Below are positions 1 to 7,526 of a DNA stretch of 29,897 bases, in pieces. This DNA is from DATGSL01 sp964645585 (lineage in GTDB: Bacteria; Verrucomicrobiota; Verrucomicrobiia; Opitutales; T3Sed10-336). The position numbers and the translations under genes were made by a program. Within the stretch, counting starts at the first letter, position 1, and the number at the start of each line of letters is the position of its first letter. A model generated the notes under the pieces. The model searched no databases, was not told the DNA's origin, and saw nothing but the letters and a program-made list of their open reading frames with translations. The stretch spans positions 1 to 29,897 of the forward strand of contig CAZYAN010000048.1 in assembly GCA_964645585.1 (NCBI GenBank). Reading direction: 5' to 3'.

Positions 1-1522
1 CCATTGAAAGACCCTTTTGGTCAATGTAGCCGTATTCGCTATAAGCATACGCAAAGTCGCCTGTACCTGCGACACGTCCGTAGTACACCCACTTTACCGA
101 TCCAGCAGGAGGACGAAGCACGTATGTTCGTTCCACAACCATACTGTATCGTGATCCCATGGAAAAGGCACGTGCCTTGATCACATGTGTTCCGAATTCT
201 TCGATGACAATTTCTCCATCCACCACTTGCTGATCAATCGAACGCGGTTCGCCCCCGTTTATTGTGTAGGTCATGAAGCCGAGCGGTTCTCCAGTCCATT
301 CTCCGCCAGGTGCAGGCACAGGATTTGGATTGGTGACCGGAATTGTTAGGGTTTCCCCGGTGTATGTTCCTTCCGCGAGGTCCAAGACGGGCGGAACCAT
401 TTGGTAGGGCAGCCACGGATTGTGGCTAAGGCGATACTTTTGGAGATTTGAGATCCCATCCAAGCTGACATTCCCGTCGGGTCCGAGAAACCAGTTGTCG
501 GTACCATCGTCAAGCGGGTCAAGGCTCACTAGCGGATGACCGGCCAGCGGTGGATGATCCAGTTCGCTCAGGGAATCGACGGTAATGATCGCGCCGGTGT
601 CCGTATTGTAAAGATGCTTCGCCTCCCAGCCGTCCGGCATTCCGTCGCCATCCGTGTCCGGATTCATCGGATCCGTGCCAAGGGCGAACTCCTCGGCGTT
701 GGTCAGTCCGTCCCCGTCGGGATCATCGGCGGGGCCACGGGCCGACTCCTCCCAAAACCATTGCTGGGCGGCCGCGTCGTACCCGGCGAAATACTGAACC
801 TTCCAATAATCCGGGAGGCCGTCGTCATCCGATTCGAGCACGGTGGGATCGAGCCCGAGGTCGTACTCCTGCCGCAGAGTGACGCCGTCGCCGCGGTAGT
901 CGTAGTTTGATCCAAAGAACAAATGACCGAAGTGAGCGATCATCCATTCGTCCGGAATCCCGTCGCCATTGGAATCGACGCCGCTGGTGTCAAATCCGCT
1001 CAAATCGAAACTGAAGACCATTTTGAGCTGTCCGATGTTGGCTGGCGCATAATTCTCTTCAGGGGGCGTTTCGGGGTTCCACGGGTAATCGTGCGGCCAT
1101 AGCGGATCGTAATCGTGGTCGATCAGGTTCTGGCGAGTATCGTATCCGATCTGGAGCAAACGGTCGTAAAAAGGTTCGGCTACAGCCTTGAGCTGGCCGA
1201 GGTTGATGGGGGAGTAATTCGGATTCTCGCCAGGCGGGAGACCTTGGTAGTCTTGGAACCCCGCGACCATGGTTGCAACCTCCACAAAGGGAAACGGTGA
1301 CGAGCCGCCGATCGTGCTCAACTCGATGTCCAGGTGCTTCATCGCCATTTCAGCAACGTGTTTTAGCTGACCGAGAGTGACGGGGGCATAATTGTTTTCC
1401 TCTAAGGGATTGACGATAATCGCTGTGTCGGGTTCCGACCACCAGTCCGGGTCGGAAGCGCCGTCTGAAAGCAGCCAGCCAGGTGTTGCCAATACGGCGG
1501 TGATGAAAAGAAAGTAGCGCAT
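1..1522 (-). CDS. Secreted protein with GQLK repeats and calcium-loop (TSP3-like) repeats, C-terminus outside the window
   Basis: The frame is open from an ATG at 1522-1520 to the window start (507 residues seen, no stop reached). Residues 1-20 look like a signal peptide. Three copies of a NYAP/NYSP-x(2)-(L/I)GQLK motif lie near residues 44-54, 102-112 and 157-167. Asp-rich loops follow: DSNGDGIPD (183-191), SDDDGLPD (231-238), DPDGDGLTNAEE (268-279) and DTDGDGMPD (289-297). These match thrombospondin type 3/EF-hand-like calcium-binding loops. Residues about 415-455 (TYTINGG..., THVIKARAF) resemble a chitobiase-type C-terminal beta-sandwich. Such Asp-loop plus GQLK proteins are familiar in verrucomicrobial genomes; their role is unknown, and surface structure or adhesion is only a guess. 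The gene starts 48 bases after the preceding minus-strand gene and is probably co-transcribed with it. No Shine-Dalgarno site is visible. The start is reasonably sure; the function is not. Confidence 0.8.
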   Translation of the reverse strand, partial: MRYFLFITAVLATPGWLLSDGASDPDWWSEPDTAIIVNPLEENNYAPVTLGQLKHVAEMAMKHLDIELSTIGGSSPFPFVEVATMVAGFQDYQGLPPGENPNYSPINLGQLKAVAEPFYDRLLQIGYDTRQNLIDHDYDPLWPHDYPWNPETPPEENYAPANIGQLKMVFSFDLSGFDTSGVDSNGDGIPDEWMIAHFGHLFFGSNYDYRGDGVTLRQEYDLGLDPTVLESDDDGLPDYWKVQYFAGYDAAAQQWFWEESARGPADDPDGDGLTNAEEFALGTDPMNPDTDGDGMPDGWEAKHLYNTDTGAIITVDSLSELDHPPLAGHPLVSLDPLDDGTDNWFLGPDGNVSLDGISNLQKYRLSHNPWLPYQMVPPVLDLAEGTYTGETLTIPVTNPNPVPAPGGEWTGEPLGFMTYTINGGEPRSIDQQVVDGEIVIEEFGTHVIKARAFSMGSRYSMVVERTYVLRPPAGSVKWVYYGRVAGTGDFAYAYSEYGYIDQKGLSM

Positions 1523-1570
1523 GGGATTTCGCAGGTTGAATACGGAAGCGGTTGCAGGGCAAAAAATTGC

Positions 1571-3007
1571 CTATTCTCCCCCAAACCGTCCCATCCCAAT
1601 ATCGCCTTGCGGCACGATATGAGAAACCATCACTTCCCCAGTCACTGTCAACTTTCCGTTAATTGTGGTGTCACCTGTCACCTCACCGCCCGTGGAGTCG
1701 AACTTCGTATCTAGTTCGTCTTCCAACCCGCTCACTTGAGCTACGGAAGTGGGAAATGAAGGTGGAACATTTGTCAATCGCTCCCACGGGACCGATCCAT
1801 CAATGAGGTCTCCCGTCCAGCTAACATTTCCAACAACATCCAGAGCCTCGACCGGGGCAGCTGTTCCAATTCCAATCTGACCGGCTGGCCCAATGGTCAT
1901 CCGGTCGTTTCCATTCGTTTGAAAACGAATTTCATTATTTGCCGAACGATAGAAACCCGTGTCTCCCGCGAATGAATACGCGAGATTCCCTGCCCCTGAA
2001 GACCCCGATGGAGCAAACACTCGACCGAACGAATTGACTTGGAAGGACCCGGGGAAATTTACCGCTCCGGTTACCGTCAGATCTCCGCCCACGGTCAAAT
2101 GACGCTGGACAGCGGCATCCCCGCTATAGGCAACCGTGAAGGCGTTGGACGGGGCGTCGGTCTCCCAATCCGAAAGCATGTCGCCATTCCCCACGATGAA
2201 TAGGAGATCCGCTGAACTGCTCAATCCGGCGGGATTGCCTTGCGGAACGTTATTTTGACCGACAACAAACTGGGCATACCCTTGGGCGGTGGTGTGGTTG
2301 CCGAAAGCCGTGGATTTTTTGCCGCTGGCGGTATTCCACCAGCCGATGGCCGTGGATGCATCTCCTGTTGCATATGATTCAAAGCCGTGGGCGAGCGACA
2401 CACTCCCGAGCGCGTACGTCCAATCGCCGAACGCGACGGCGCCCCATCCACCGGCCCTGCCCATACTGAACGCTACAGAATTGCCGCCACTCGACCAAGT
2501 ATCTTCACCAAAGGCGAATGAGTGGTCTTCGCTGGCACCAGCCCATCCGCCGGCCGCAAAAGAGTAATCTCCCGAAGCGACACCTCCAAACGCGACAGAG
2601 CCCTCCCCAGTCGCCCGGCCTCCGTATCCAAACGCGACTGAGCCTTCCCCGCTCGCCTTGGTGTTGTGGCCGAACGCAAAGGAGTAGTTGCCGATATTGC
2701 TCGCATGCCATCCATCAGAAGAGAATTGCTGCCGCCCGCCCCGGATCGCCGCTTTGCCGGGAAACCAGAAGAAGCGTGTTCCGTTGGTTTCGAGGTTGGG
2801 AATATCCGGGTCCGGAAAGGGCCCGCTGTTGGTTATGCTCCCTTTTCCAAAGGTTCCTTCAAACCAGACAGCATTCTGGTCGATATCTTCGATCTGCGAA
2901 TCCACGACGGAAAAATCGCCGATGATCGGATTGCCGGAAAGACCGCTCGTGCCAAAGAGCGCAATGACGAAGACAGCGGCGAGGATTGCGTGAATGTTCT
3001 TTTGCAT
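1571..3007 (-). CDS. Secreted fibre-like protein with YadA-type head repeats
   Basis: A 478-residue protein. The ATG at 3007 was chosen because it opens a signal peptide (residues 1-25, hydrophobic core VFVIALFG) and clears the upstream gene; an in-frame extension to 3196 would overlap that gene and lacks a leader. Residues about 104-250 are a run of some ten 13-16-residue repeats with the pattern A-(S/T)-G-x-x-S-(V/F)-A-F-G. This is the left-handed beta-roll repeat of trimeric autotransporter head domains. Residues 300-320 (HLTVGGDLTVTG) and 370-460 look like phage-tail-fibre or shaft segments (IGIGTAAPVEALDVVGNV, TTINGKLTVTGEV). No YadA-type membrane anchor is present and the protein simply stops after MGRFGGE, so it is not a complete autotransporter. 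It is probably an exported, possibly trimeric surface fibre. Partner genes flank it on the same strand. Confidence 0.75.
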   Translation of the reverse strand: MQKNIHAILAAVFVIALFGTSGLSGNPIIGDFSVVDSQIEDIDQNAVWFEGTFGKGSITNSGPFPDPDIPNLETNGTRFFWFPGKAAIRGGRQQFSSDGWHASNIGNYSFAFGHNTKASGEGSVAFGYGGRATGEGSVAFGGVASGDYSFAAGGWAGASEDHSFAFGEDTWSSGGNSVAFSMGRAGGWGAVAFGDWTYALGSVSLAHGFESYATGDASTAIGWWNTASGKKSTAFGNHTTAQGYAQFVVGQNNVPQGNPAGLSSSADLLFIVGNGDMLSDWETDAPSNAFTVAYSGDAAVQRHLTVGGDLTVTGAVNFPGSFQVNSFGRVFAPSGSSGAGNLAYSFAGDTGFYRSANNEIRFQTNGNDRMTIGPAGQIGIGTAAPVEALDVVGNVSWTGDLIDGSVPWERLTNVPPSFPTSVAQVSGLEDELDTKFDSTGGEVTGDTTINGKLTVTGEVMVSHIVPQGDIGMGRFGGE

Positions 3008-3068
3008 AATGGGAGAGGTTGAATGAGAGGTTTCCAATGAGAAAGGGGGGGCTGTTTTCAAGACTGCT

Positions 3069-3893
3069 CTACGGCAGCGGGTCTGGACGAGGCAACCCGG
3101 CCGGATCGGGCGGCGGCCTGTTCGTTTCCTCAATCCATCGATGGTTGTCCTCCCGCCACTTCCGGAGGGCCGCCTTGCGCTCTTCGGGCGAAGCATCTTT
3201 ATAACGCCGCTCTAACTCGTGGCGCTCAATCGCCAGCTCCCGGCGCAATTCCAGAACCGCTTGCAGAACCGGCTCCAATTTTGAAGCATTCAGCATTTGG
3301 GCGAAGCGTGCCTCCCGAGCTGGATGTGACAATACCAGGCGGTCGGGGATTGGGGAAAACCCGACCGCTTGCATCTCTCTCGCCCGCTTTTGCCGCCATT
3401 CTTCTATCGCCGCGCGGCGCACCTCCTCGGGAAGGTTGGCAGCCTCCAACTTGACTTGCTCGCCCTCCGCCCGCAGCGCCTGATGTTTTTCAATCGCTTC
3501 TCGAATTTCGGGAGAGAAATCTTCGGAAATCGGCCTGGCCTCGAGGGAACGAACGGGCGGCGATAATTCCGCCAGAGCCCGGGCCAGTTCATCGAATTCT
3601 TCGAGAAGAGCCGCGTTTTCGAAGCGCCATTGCAACCTCGCCTCGCGCGGGTCCATCTCCGTTTCGGACGCCGTGACGGCGCGCTGGATCATCAACTCTC
3701 GTCGAAGCTGGATCCATCTCTCCGCGAGCGCCTCTCGGTCCAGCGGAGCGAGCGGCTCCGGAGCGGAGGAAGCAGGGGCGAAAGATGCCAGGGCCGAAGC
3801 GGGAATAACCGCTATACCCATTAGGCCCAGTAGCAAAACCGAGCGGACCCTGGAATTAAAGGCACGTTTGTTCGGTGAAATCTTGCGTGCCAT
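3069..3893 (-). CDS. Exported helical, charged protein of unknown function
   Basis: A 274-residue protein from the ATG at 3893; a GTG nine codons upstream is also possible. Residues 1-36 form a signal sequence (basic start, then VLLLGLMGIAVIPASALA). The rest is rich in Arg, Glu, Ala and Leu with heptad-like spacing (ALAERWIQLRRELMIQRA, LELRRELAIERHELERRY), suggesting long alpha-helices or coiled coil. The C-terminus is Pro-rich (NRPPPDPAGLPRPDPLP). I recognise no family. It is the first of three same-strand genes for exported proteins (61 bases before the next start), so a periplasmic helper or structural role for the fibre-like protein is possible but unproven. Confidence 0.7.
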   Translation of the reverse strand: MARKISPNKRAFNSRVRSVLLLGLMGIAVIPASALASFAPASSAPEPLAPLDREALAERWIQLRRELMIQRAVTASETEMDPREARLQWRFENAALLEEFDELARALAELSPPVRSLEARPISEDFSPEIREAIEKHQALRAEGEQVKLEAANLPEEVRRAAIEEWRQKRAREMQAVGFSPIPDRLVLSHPAREARFAQMLNASKLEPVLQAVLELRRELAIERHELERRYKDASPEERKAALRKWREDNHRWIEETNRPPPDPAGLPRPDPLP

Positions 3894-4617
3894 AAGAAAA
3901 GGGGAAGGGGAGAAATTCACGACGTCGGATACAGACTAAGAGTCTCGACAGGCTCGTGCAGGCTTATCCCGAACTGTCAATCTTTTTTAGAGAATACTTG
4001 ATTGCCATCAGAACAACCCCTGAACAACCCCGATACATGTTGACCCTCTGAGCAACGCGAAGACGCTGTTTATGCTTAAGGTATCGGACGATCGGCGGCT
4101 TCCGGAATTGAGGGAAAAACGCTTTCACCTGTTGCCTTAGGAGGTGCGTAACGCGCAAGCACCGGCACTTCTGCGCCATCGGGCGCCGCATCAGACCGGC
4201 CAGCCGCCACTTCGGCTGTTCGTGCAATCCCATCCGTCATTGGCTGCGGCATTTCCAGCAGGAGGACCAACGACGGACGGTGAGAGAATTCGCGGGCTTT
4301 CTTGAGCTGTCCGAACAAGAAGACCGGTCTTGTTTTGGTCGAATCTTCGGGGAGAATCCGCTGTTGTCGAACCCGCAGGAAGCTGAGGGCACGGATAGGG
4401 AGAGCGATTGAGTGGAGGCCCGACTGTTGCTTTTGTCGATGACTGATCTTTTTCCTGAGCGGCCTTTGGGGGCCGGCGCGCGGTTGCGAACGCTCGCGGC
4501 CGCACGTACGTTGGGGGTAAATCGGCAATCGGCCGGACACTGACTTCGGAGGCTTTAAGCCAGTTTCATCGGGGGGAATTGAACGGGGGAAACACAACAG
4601 CGAAGAAGGGGGAGAAA
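3894..4617. other. Long intergenic region between divergent genes, no supported gene
   Basis: The 724 bases separate the minus-strand exported-protein genes from the plus-strand OMP gene and should hold promoters for both. A perfect short hairpin AGACT-AAG-AGTCT lies at 3933-3945. A GACAG/CTGTC pair (3947-3951 and 3974-3978) is followed on the plus strand by six T at 3983-3988. A minus-strand frame stays open through 4076-4630 but shows no start context, family motif or signal peptide that I recognise, so I do not call it. A decayed gene cannot be excluded. Confidence 0.5.
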
Positions 4618-5241
4618 ATGAAAACAACAACCTTGGGAATTTGTGCAGTGATGGCTTTGGGCACCGTGCTTGTTCCGCACGCGGCGGGGCAGGGTCTGCT
4701 CGGGGAACGTTACCTGAGTGTCGACGGCGGATGGGAACGGCTCGAGAACGGAGATTCGGACGACGGGTGGGGCGCGGGGGCCACGGTGAATATTCCGGGA
4801 CCGCGCGACCCGCTGGCGGCGTTCGGCATGGACCTCGCCATTCGAGGCGACTACATGGATGTCTTTGACCGCGACATTATCGATGTCGATGGCGTGATCC
4901 GAGCTTACACGATGCCCGGAGAAGCGGGCATCCGCGCCTTTGTCGGTGCCGGGTTTGGCTGGGTGGATTACGACCTCGATGACACGACCTATGTGCCTGT
5001 CGAGGGCGGAATCGAGTTGACCGTCGGCCGATTCTCGGTGCTGCCGTATTACCGCTACATCTTCGCGCTGGACAGCGCGTTTGACGACTATTGGGCGGCA
5101 GGCGCGAACGGTGTCTTTTGGGTCGATGAAATCTGGGGGTTCACCGCTTCGTTTGAATACCGTGATCTGGACGATGTGGATGTCCTTGGCGGCGTTGATA
5201 CCGGATGGAGTGCCCGGGCCGGCTTGATATTCTCGTTTTAG
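4618..5241 (+). CDS. Outer-membrane beta-barrel protein
   Basis: A 207-residue protein. The ATG at 4618 is favoured because AAGGGGGAG sits just upstream, one of the few strong Shine-Dalgarno sites in the window, and because it opens a signal peptide (MKTTTLGICAVMALG...AAGQG). The mature part alternates polar and hydrophobic residues in short strands ending in aromatics (AGIRAFVGAGFGWVDYDLDD, RFSVLPYYRYIFALD, GFTASFEYRDL). The last strand ends ARAGLIFSF; a terminal Phe is the usual recognition signal for barrel assembly by BamA. The size fits an eight-stranded OmpA/OmpW-like barrel. No periplasmic domain is present. The ligand is unknown. The gene is followed by a hairpin repeat, so it is probably monocistronic. 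Confidence 0.8.
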   Translation: MKTTTLGICAVMALGTVLVPHAAGQGLLGERYLSVDGGWERLENGDSDDGWGAGATVNIPGPRDPLAAFGMDLAIRGDYMDVFDRDIIDVDGVIRAYTMPGEAGIRAFVGAGFGWVDYDLDDTTYVPVEGGIELTVGRFSVLPYYRYIFALDSAFDDYWAAGANGVFWVDEIWGFTASFEYRDLDDVDVLGGVDTGWSARAGLIFSF

Positions 5242-5250
5242 GAAAAAGTC

Positions 5251-5288
5251 GCCGCGGCCCACGCTCTCACGAGCGCGGCGGCCGCGGC
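5251..5288. repeat. GC-rich hairpin repeat, copy 1 (core GCTCTCACGAGCGCGGC)
   Basis: Arms at 5251-5266 and 5271-5288 fold around the loop TCAC (GCTC/GAGC at the tip, GCCGCGGC/GCCGCGGC at the base). The 17-base core at 5263-5279 recurs exactly at 10953-10969, in both cases just after a plus-strand gene. It may act as a transcription terminator or mRNA-stabilising REP-like element. There is no T-tract. Confidence 0.65.
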
Positions 5289-5290
5289 GG

Positions 5291-5475
5291 CCGGCGTCAG
5301 CCGGTAAGAAATACCGAAAGCCCGACGAAGGGGAGGATAAACTGGTAGCCAGGAGGCGCGCTTCGGCCGGTGGCGGCGGGTGCGCCTCCGGCTTGTACTG
5401 GGGATGCGACGGGCGAAAAGCCCATTCTGCATTGACGTCGCGCGGGGGGCCGCGTAACTGAACGGAGAATATCTT
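5291..5475 (+). promoter_or_regulatory. Structured leader upstream of the Nramp-family gene
   Basis: About 185 bases with several local hairpins precede the transporter start. GGTA-AGAAA-TACC is near 5303-5315. GCGAC (5407-5411) pairs with GTCGC (5438-5442), enclosing GGGC-GAAAA-GCCC (5412-5424). GGAGA occurs just before the ATG. I looked for the conserved parts of the manganese (yybP-ykoY), M-box and cobalamin riboswitches and did not find them. A regulatory RNA is only a possibility. Confidence 0.3.
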
Positions 5476-6789
5476 ATGAATACCGCCACAGAAGAAACCC
5501 GCGCTTCCTCGTCAAAATCCCGCTTTCGCTTCTTGCGAAATCTGGGCCCGGCACTGATTGTGGCGACCGTCGTCGTCGGGCCGGGGAGCATTCTGACGAG
5601 TTCCAAGGTCGGTGCGGAATTCGGGTATTCGCTGGTTTGGGTTTTGGCCCTCGCGTGTGCGCTGATGCTCGCCATGACGGCACTTTCCGCGCGCCTCGGC
5701 GTGTCGTTTCAGTCAAGTTTGTGCGATGAGATCCGCGCACGGTCGGGCCCATTCCTCGCGATCGTCGCGGGGGGGTGCGTATTCTTGATCTGCACCTGTT
5801 TTCAGTTCGCGAACAATGTCGGGGTGCTAGCCGGTTTGGAGCCGTTTGCCGCTCTCAAGCCGGGGGTAAAGATCGCGATCCTGGCGGCGGGAAACGCGGC
5901 TGTAATCGCGGCGCTGTTTGGGTTTCAGAAACTCTATCGGCCGATGGAGAAGATCATGATGGTGATGGTCGCCCTGATGCTGATCGGTTTCGCGGGCAAT
6001 CTTCTTCTCGCACGGCCGTCGGTTGTCGCGATTGTCGCCGGTCTCTGGCCGGCCCTTCCGATCGAGTCGGTGAGCGAACTCTTTCCGCGGATGGTCGAGG
6101 GCGAGCTGTCCGACCCGTTTTTGCCGGTCCAAGGGATGATCGGCACCACCTTCTCGGTCGCCGGCGCGTTTTACCTCGCTTACTTGGTTCAAAAGAAAGG
6201 CTGGACGATCAAGGACTGGAAAAAAGGCTTTATCGATTCGGCCGTCGGCATCGTTTTGCTCGGGGTCATTTCGCTGATGATCATGGCGACCGCCGCGGCG
6301 GTGCTGCACGGAAAGGTGACGGGCGCGGAATTGCAGAGCACGACGCAAGTGGCGATGCAGCTGGAACCGCTTTTCGGTAAAGCGGCAACGATCCTGTTCA
6401 GTCTCGGGCTGTTCGCGGGCGCGTTCAGTTCGTTCCTGGTCAACGCGCTGATCGGCGGAACATTGATGTCGGACGGCCTCGGCCTCGGCAGCGACATGGA
6501 CTCGCGCTGGCCGAAGATTTTCACCGTGGTGTCGCTTCTGACGGGGCTGTTTGTCGCGGTGTTTATCGAGATGCAAGGCGTAAAGCCGGTCGGGCTGATT
6601 GTTTTCGCGCAAGCGCTCACGGTCTTGGGCAATCCCGCGCTGGCGGGAATTCTTCTGTGGCTTGCGATGAAGCCGTTGCCAAACGGCGAGCCCGCCGCGC
6701 CGACTTGGATGAAGGTGACGGCGCTGCTCGGGTTCCTGCTGGTGGTCTTTCTCGCGATACGGACAGGGATCCGGCTCTATCTCGGATAA
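5476..6789 (+). CDS. Nramp-family transporter with non-canonical metal site
   Basis: A 437-residue polytopic membrane protein, about 11 helices, with the LeuT-fold layout of Nramp (SLC11) transporters. The family is recognisable from LGPALIVATVVVGPGSI followed by VGAEFGYSLVWVLALA, the equivalent of helix 1 in MntH. Canonical Nramp proteins bind Mn2+ or Fe2+ with Asp and Asn of DPGN in helix 1 and Met of MPH in helix 6. Here helix 1 reads GPGS (residues 36-39) and the helix 6 segment reads GTTFSVAGAFYLAYLVQ (223-239) with no MPH. All three key ligands are therefore missing, so Mn2+/Fe2+ uptake cannot be assumed; a Mg2+-type or different substrate is possible. GGAGA before the ATG at 5476 supports the start. 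A structured leader precedes it. I would not call it mntH. Confidence 0.85.
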   Translation: MNTATEETRASSSKSRFRFLRNLGPALIVATVVVGPGSILTSSKVGAEFGYSLVWVLALACALMLAMTALSARLGVSFQSSLCDEIRARSGPFLAIVAGGCVFLICTCFQFANNVGVLAGLEPFAALKPGVKIAILAAGNAAVIAALFGFQKLYRPMEKIMMVMVALMLIGFAGNLLLARPSVVAIVAGLWPALPIESVSELFPRMVEGELSDPFLPVQGMIGTTFSVAGAFYLAYLVQKKGWTIKDWKKGFIDSAVGIVLLGVISLMIMATAAAVLHGKVTGAELQSTTQVAMQLEPLFGKAATILFSLGLFAGAFSSFLVNALIGGTLMSDGLGLGSDMDSRWPKIFTVVSLLTGLFVAVFIEMQGVKPVGLIVFAQALTVLGNPALAGILLWLAMKPLPNGEPAAPTWMKVTALLGFLLVVFLAIRTGIRLYLG

Positions 6790-6879
6790 GATTCGGTCGG
6801 GGGAGCTTGTCCGGCCAAGAAAATTCGAAGCGGGCTTGCTTGTGCCGGGGGTAGCCATGATAATGTGGCGGAATTGACG

Positions 6880-7263
6880 ATGCAGGAAGTAGCGGAACAA
6901 GCCCGGGAAGCCGTCGTTCATCCGCGCGAAGCGGACGAGCGCCTTGTGCGCGTGACGGCCTCCGCCGGGGAAAAGGTGGCCAGCCTCATGGCGCGGGACG
7001 GGGAGGGTCCTTATCTTCGGCTTCGCGTGTCTGGCGGCGGCTGCAACGGGCTGACGTACAAAATGGCTTTTACGGAGAATCCGAAAAAGGGCGATCTCCT
7101 CGTTCGCTCATCCGGCATTGACGTCTTGGTTGACAGCAAAAGCGCCCTTTACCTCAAGGGAACGGTGCTTGATTTTTCGGATCGGATGGTGGCTGGCGGC
7201 TTTTCCTTTTCCAACCCCAACGCCAAAGCGAGTTGTTCGTGCGGCGAAAGTTTCAGCATTTGA
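6880..7263 (+). CDS. A-type iron-sulfur carrier protein (IscA/SufA/ErpA family)
   Basis: A 127-residue protein that accepts Fe-S clusters from a scaffold and hands them to apo-enzymes in the cytoplasm. Three invariant Cys are present: C55 in SGGGCNGLTY, and C119 and C121 in SCSCGESFSI. This is the usual C-x(63)-C-x-C arrangement, with Ser where Gly is common between the last pair. The core VTASAGEKVASLM and LDFSDRMVAGGFSFSNPNA match the HesB-like fold. The ATG at 6880 is chosen; in-frame GTG at 6865 and TTG at 6874 are alternatives. No isc or suf scaffold gene is adjacent; sufT lies 4.4 kb away on the other strand. Which A-type subgroup this is cannot be settled by eye. Confidence 0.9.
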   Translation: MQEVAEQAREAVVHPREADERLVRVTASAGEKVASLMARDGEGPYLRLRVSGGGCNGLTYKMAFTENPKKGDLLVRSSGIDVLVDSKSALYLKGTVLDFSDRMVAGGFSFSNPNAKASCSCGESFSI

Positions 7264-7387
7264 CCTTTCCACGCGAGCAGTTGATTTCCGATTTGCGGGG
7301 CCGGCAGTGCGATTCCTGGAAGGGACCGGGTTCGCCTGCTGAAAGTTCTTGTAAGTTCCGGAAAATGTGGCGCATAGTTCCGATGCC

Positions 7388-7468
7388 AGAAATAATTTCT
7401 GTTTGGAACCGGCAGGGGGAACAACAGGACCGAAATGCTCGCAGCATTTCGGCGTGCTCCCCGTACCG
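7388..7468 (+). promoter_or_regulatory. Hairpin element in the infC leader
   Basis: A perfect 10-base-pair stem, CCGAAATGCT (7430-7439) with AGCATTTCGG (7443-7452), has a CGC loop. It is enclosed by GGGGA (7416-7420) pairing TCCCC (7458-7462) and CGG (7410-7412) pairing CCG (7466-7468). The palindrome AGAAATAATTTCT (7388-7400) lies just upstream. There is no T-tract, so it is unlikely to be a simple terminator. infC leaders are often control sites for IF3 or ribosomal proteins; that role is inferred here. Confidence 0.45.
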
Positions 7469-7499
7469 TCTTAGGGCCCTGAATGAGCTGCCCTTGGCA

Positions 7500-7526
7500 A
7501 TGAACGAAAACCTGAATACATACTGA
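7500..7526 (+). CDS. Possible eight-residue leader peptide abutting infC
   Basis: ATG at 7500 opens MNENLNTY and its TGA (7524-7526) is followed directly by the infC ATG at 7527, in the same frame. A ribosome ending here could restart on infC, which has no Shine-Dalgarno site of its own. No ribosome binding site is visible for this mini-ORF either, so it may be chance. Confidence 0.2.
   Translation: MNENLNTY

Noticed and set aside
4076..4630. 184-codon minus-strand frame in the 3894-4617 gap
   Set aside because: No start context, signal peptide or family motif, and it runs into the OMP start region; kept only as an open question.
5291..5475. Manganese (yybP-ykoY), M-box or cobalamin riboswitch
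   Set aside because: GGGGAGGAT occurs, but the paired conserved loops of those riboswitches are absent.
5827..6921. 364-codon frame antisense to the Nramp-family gene
   Set aside because: His/Arg/Gln-rich composition, no motif; a shadow of the membrane protein.
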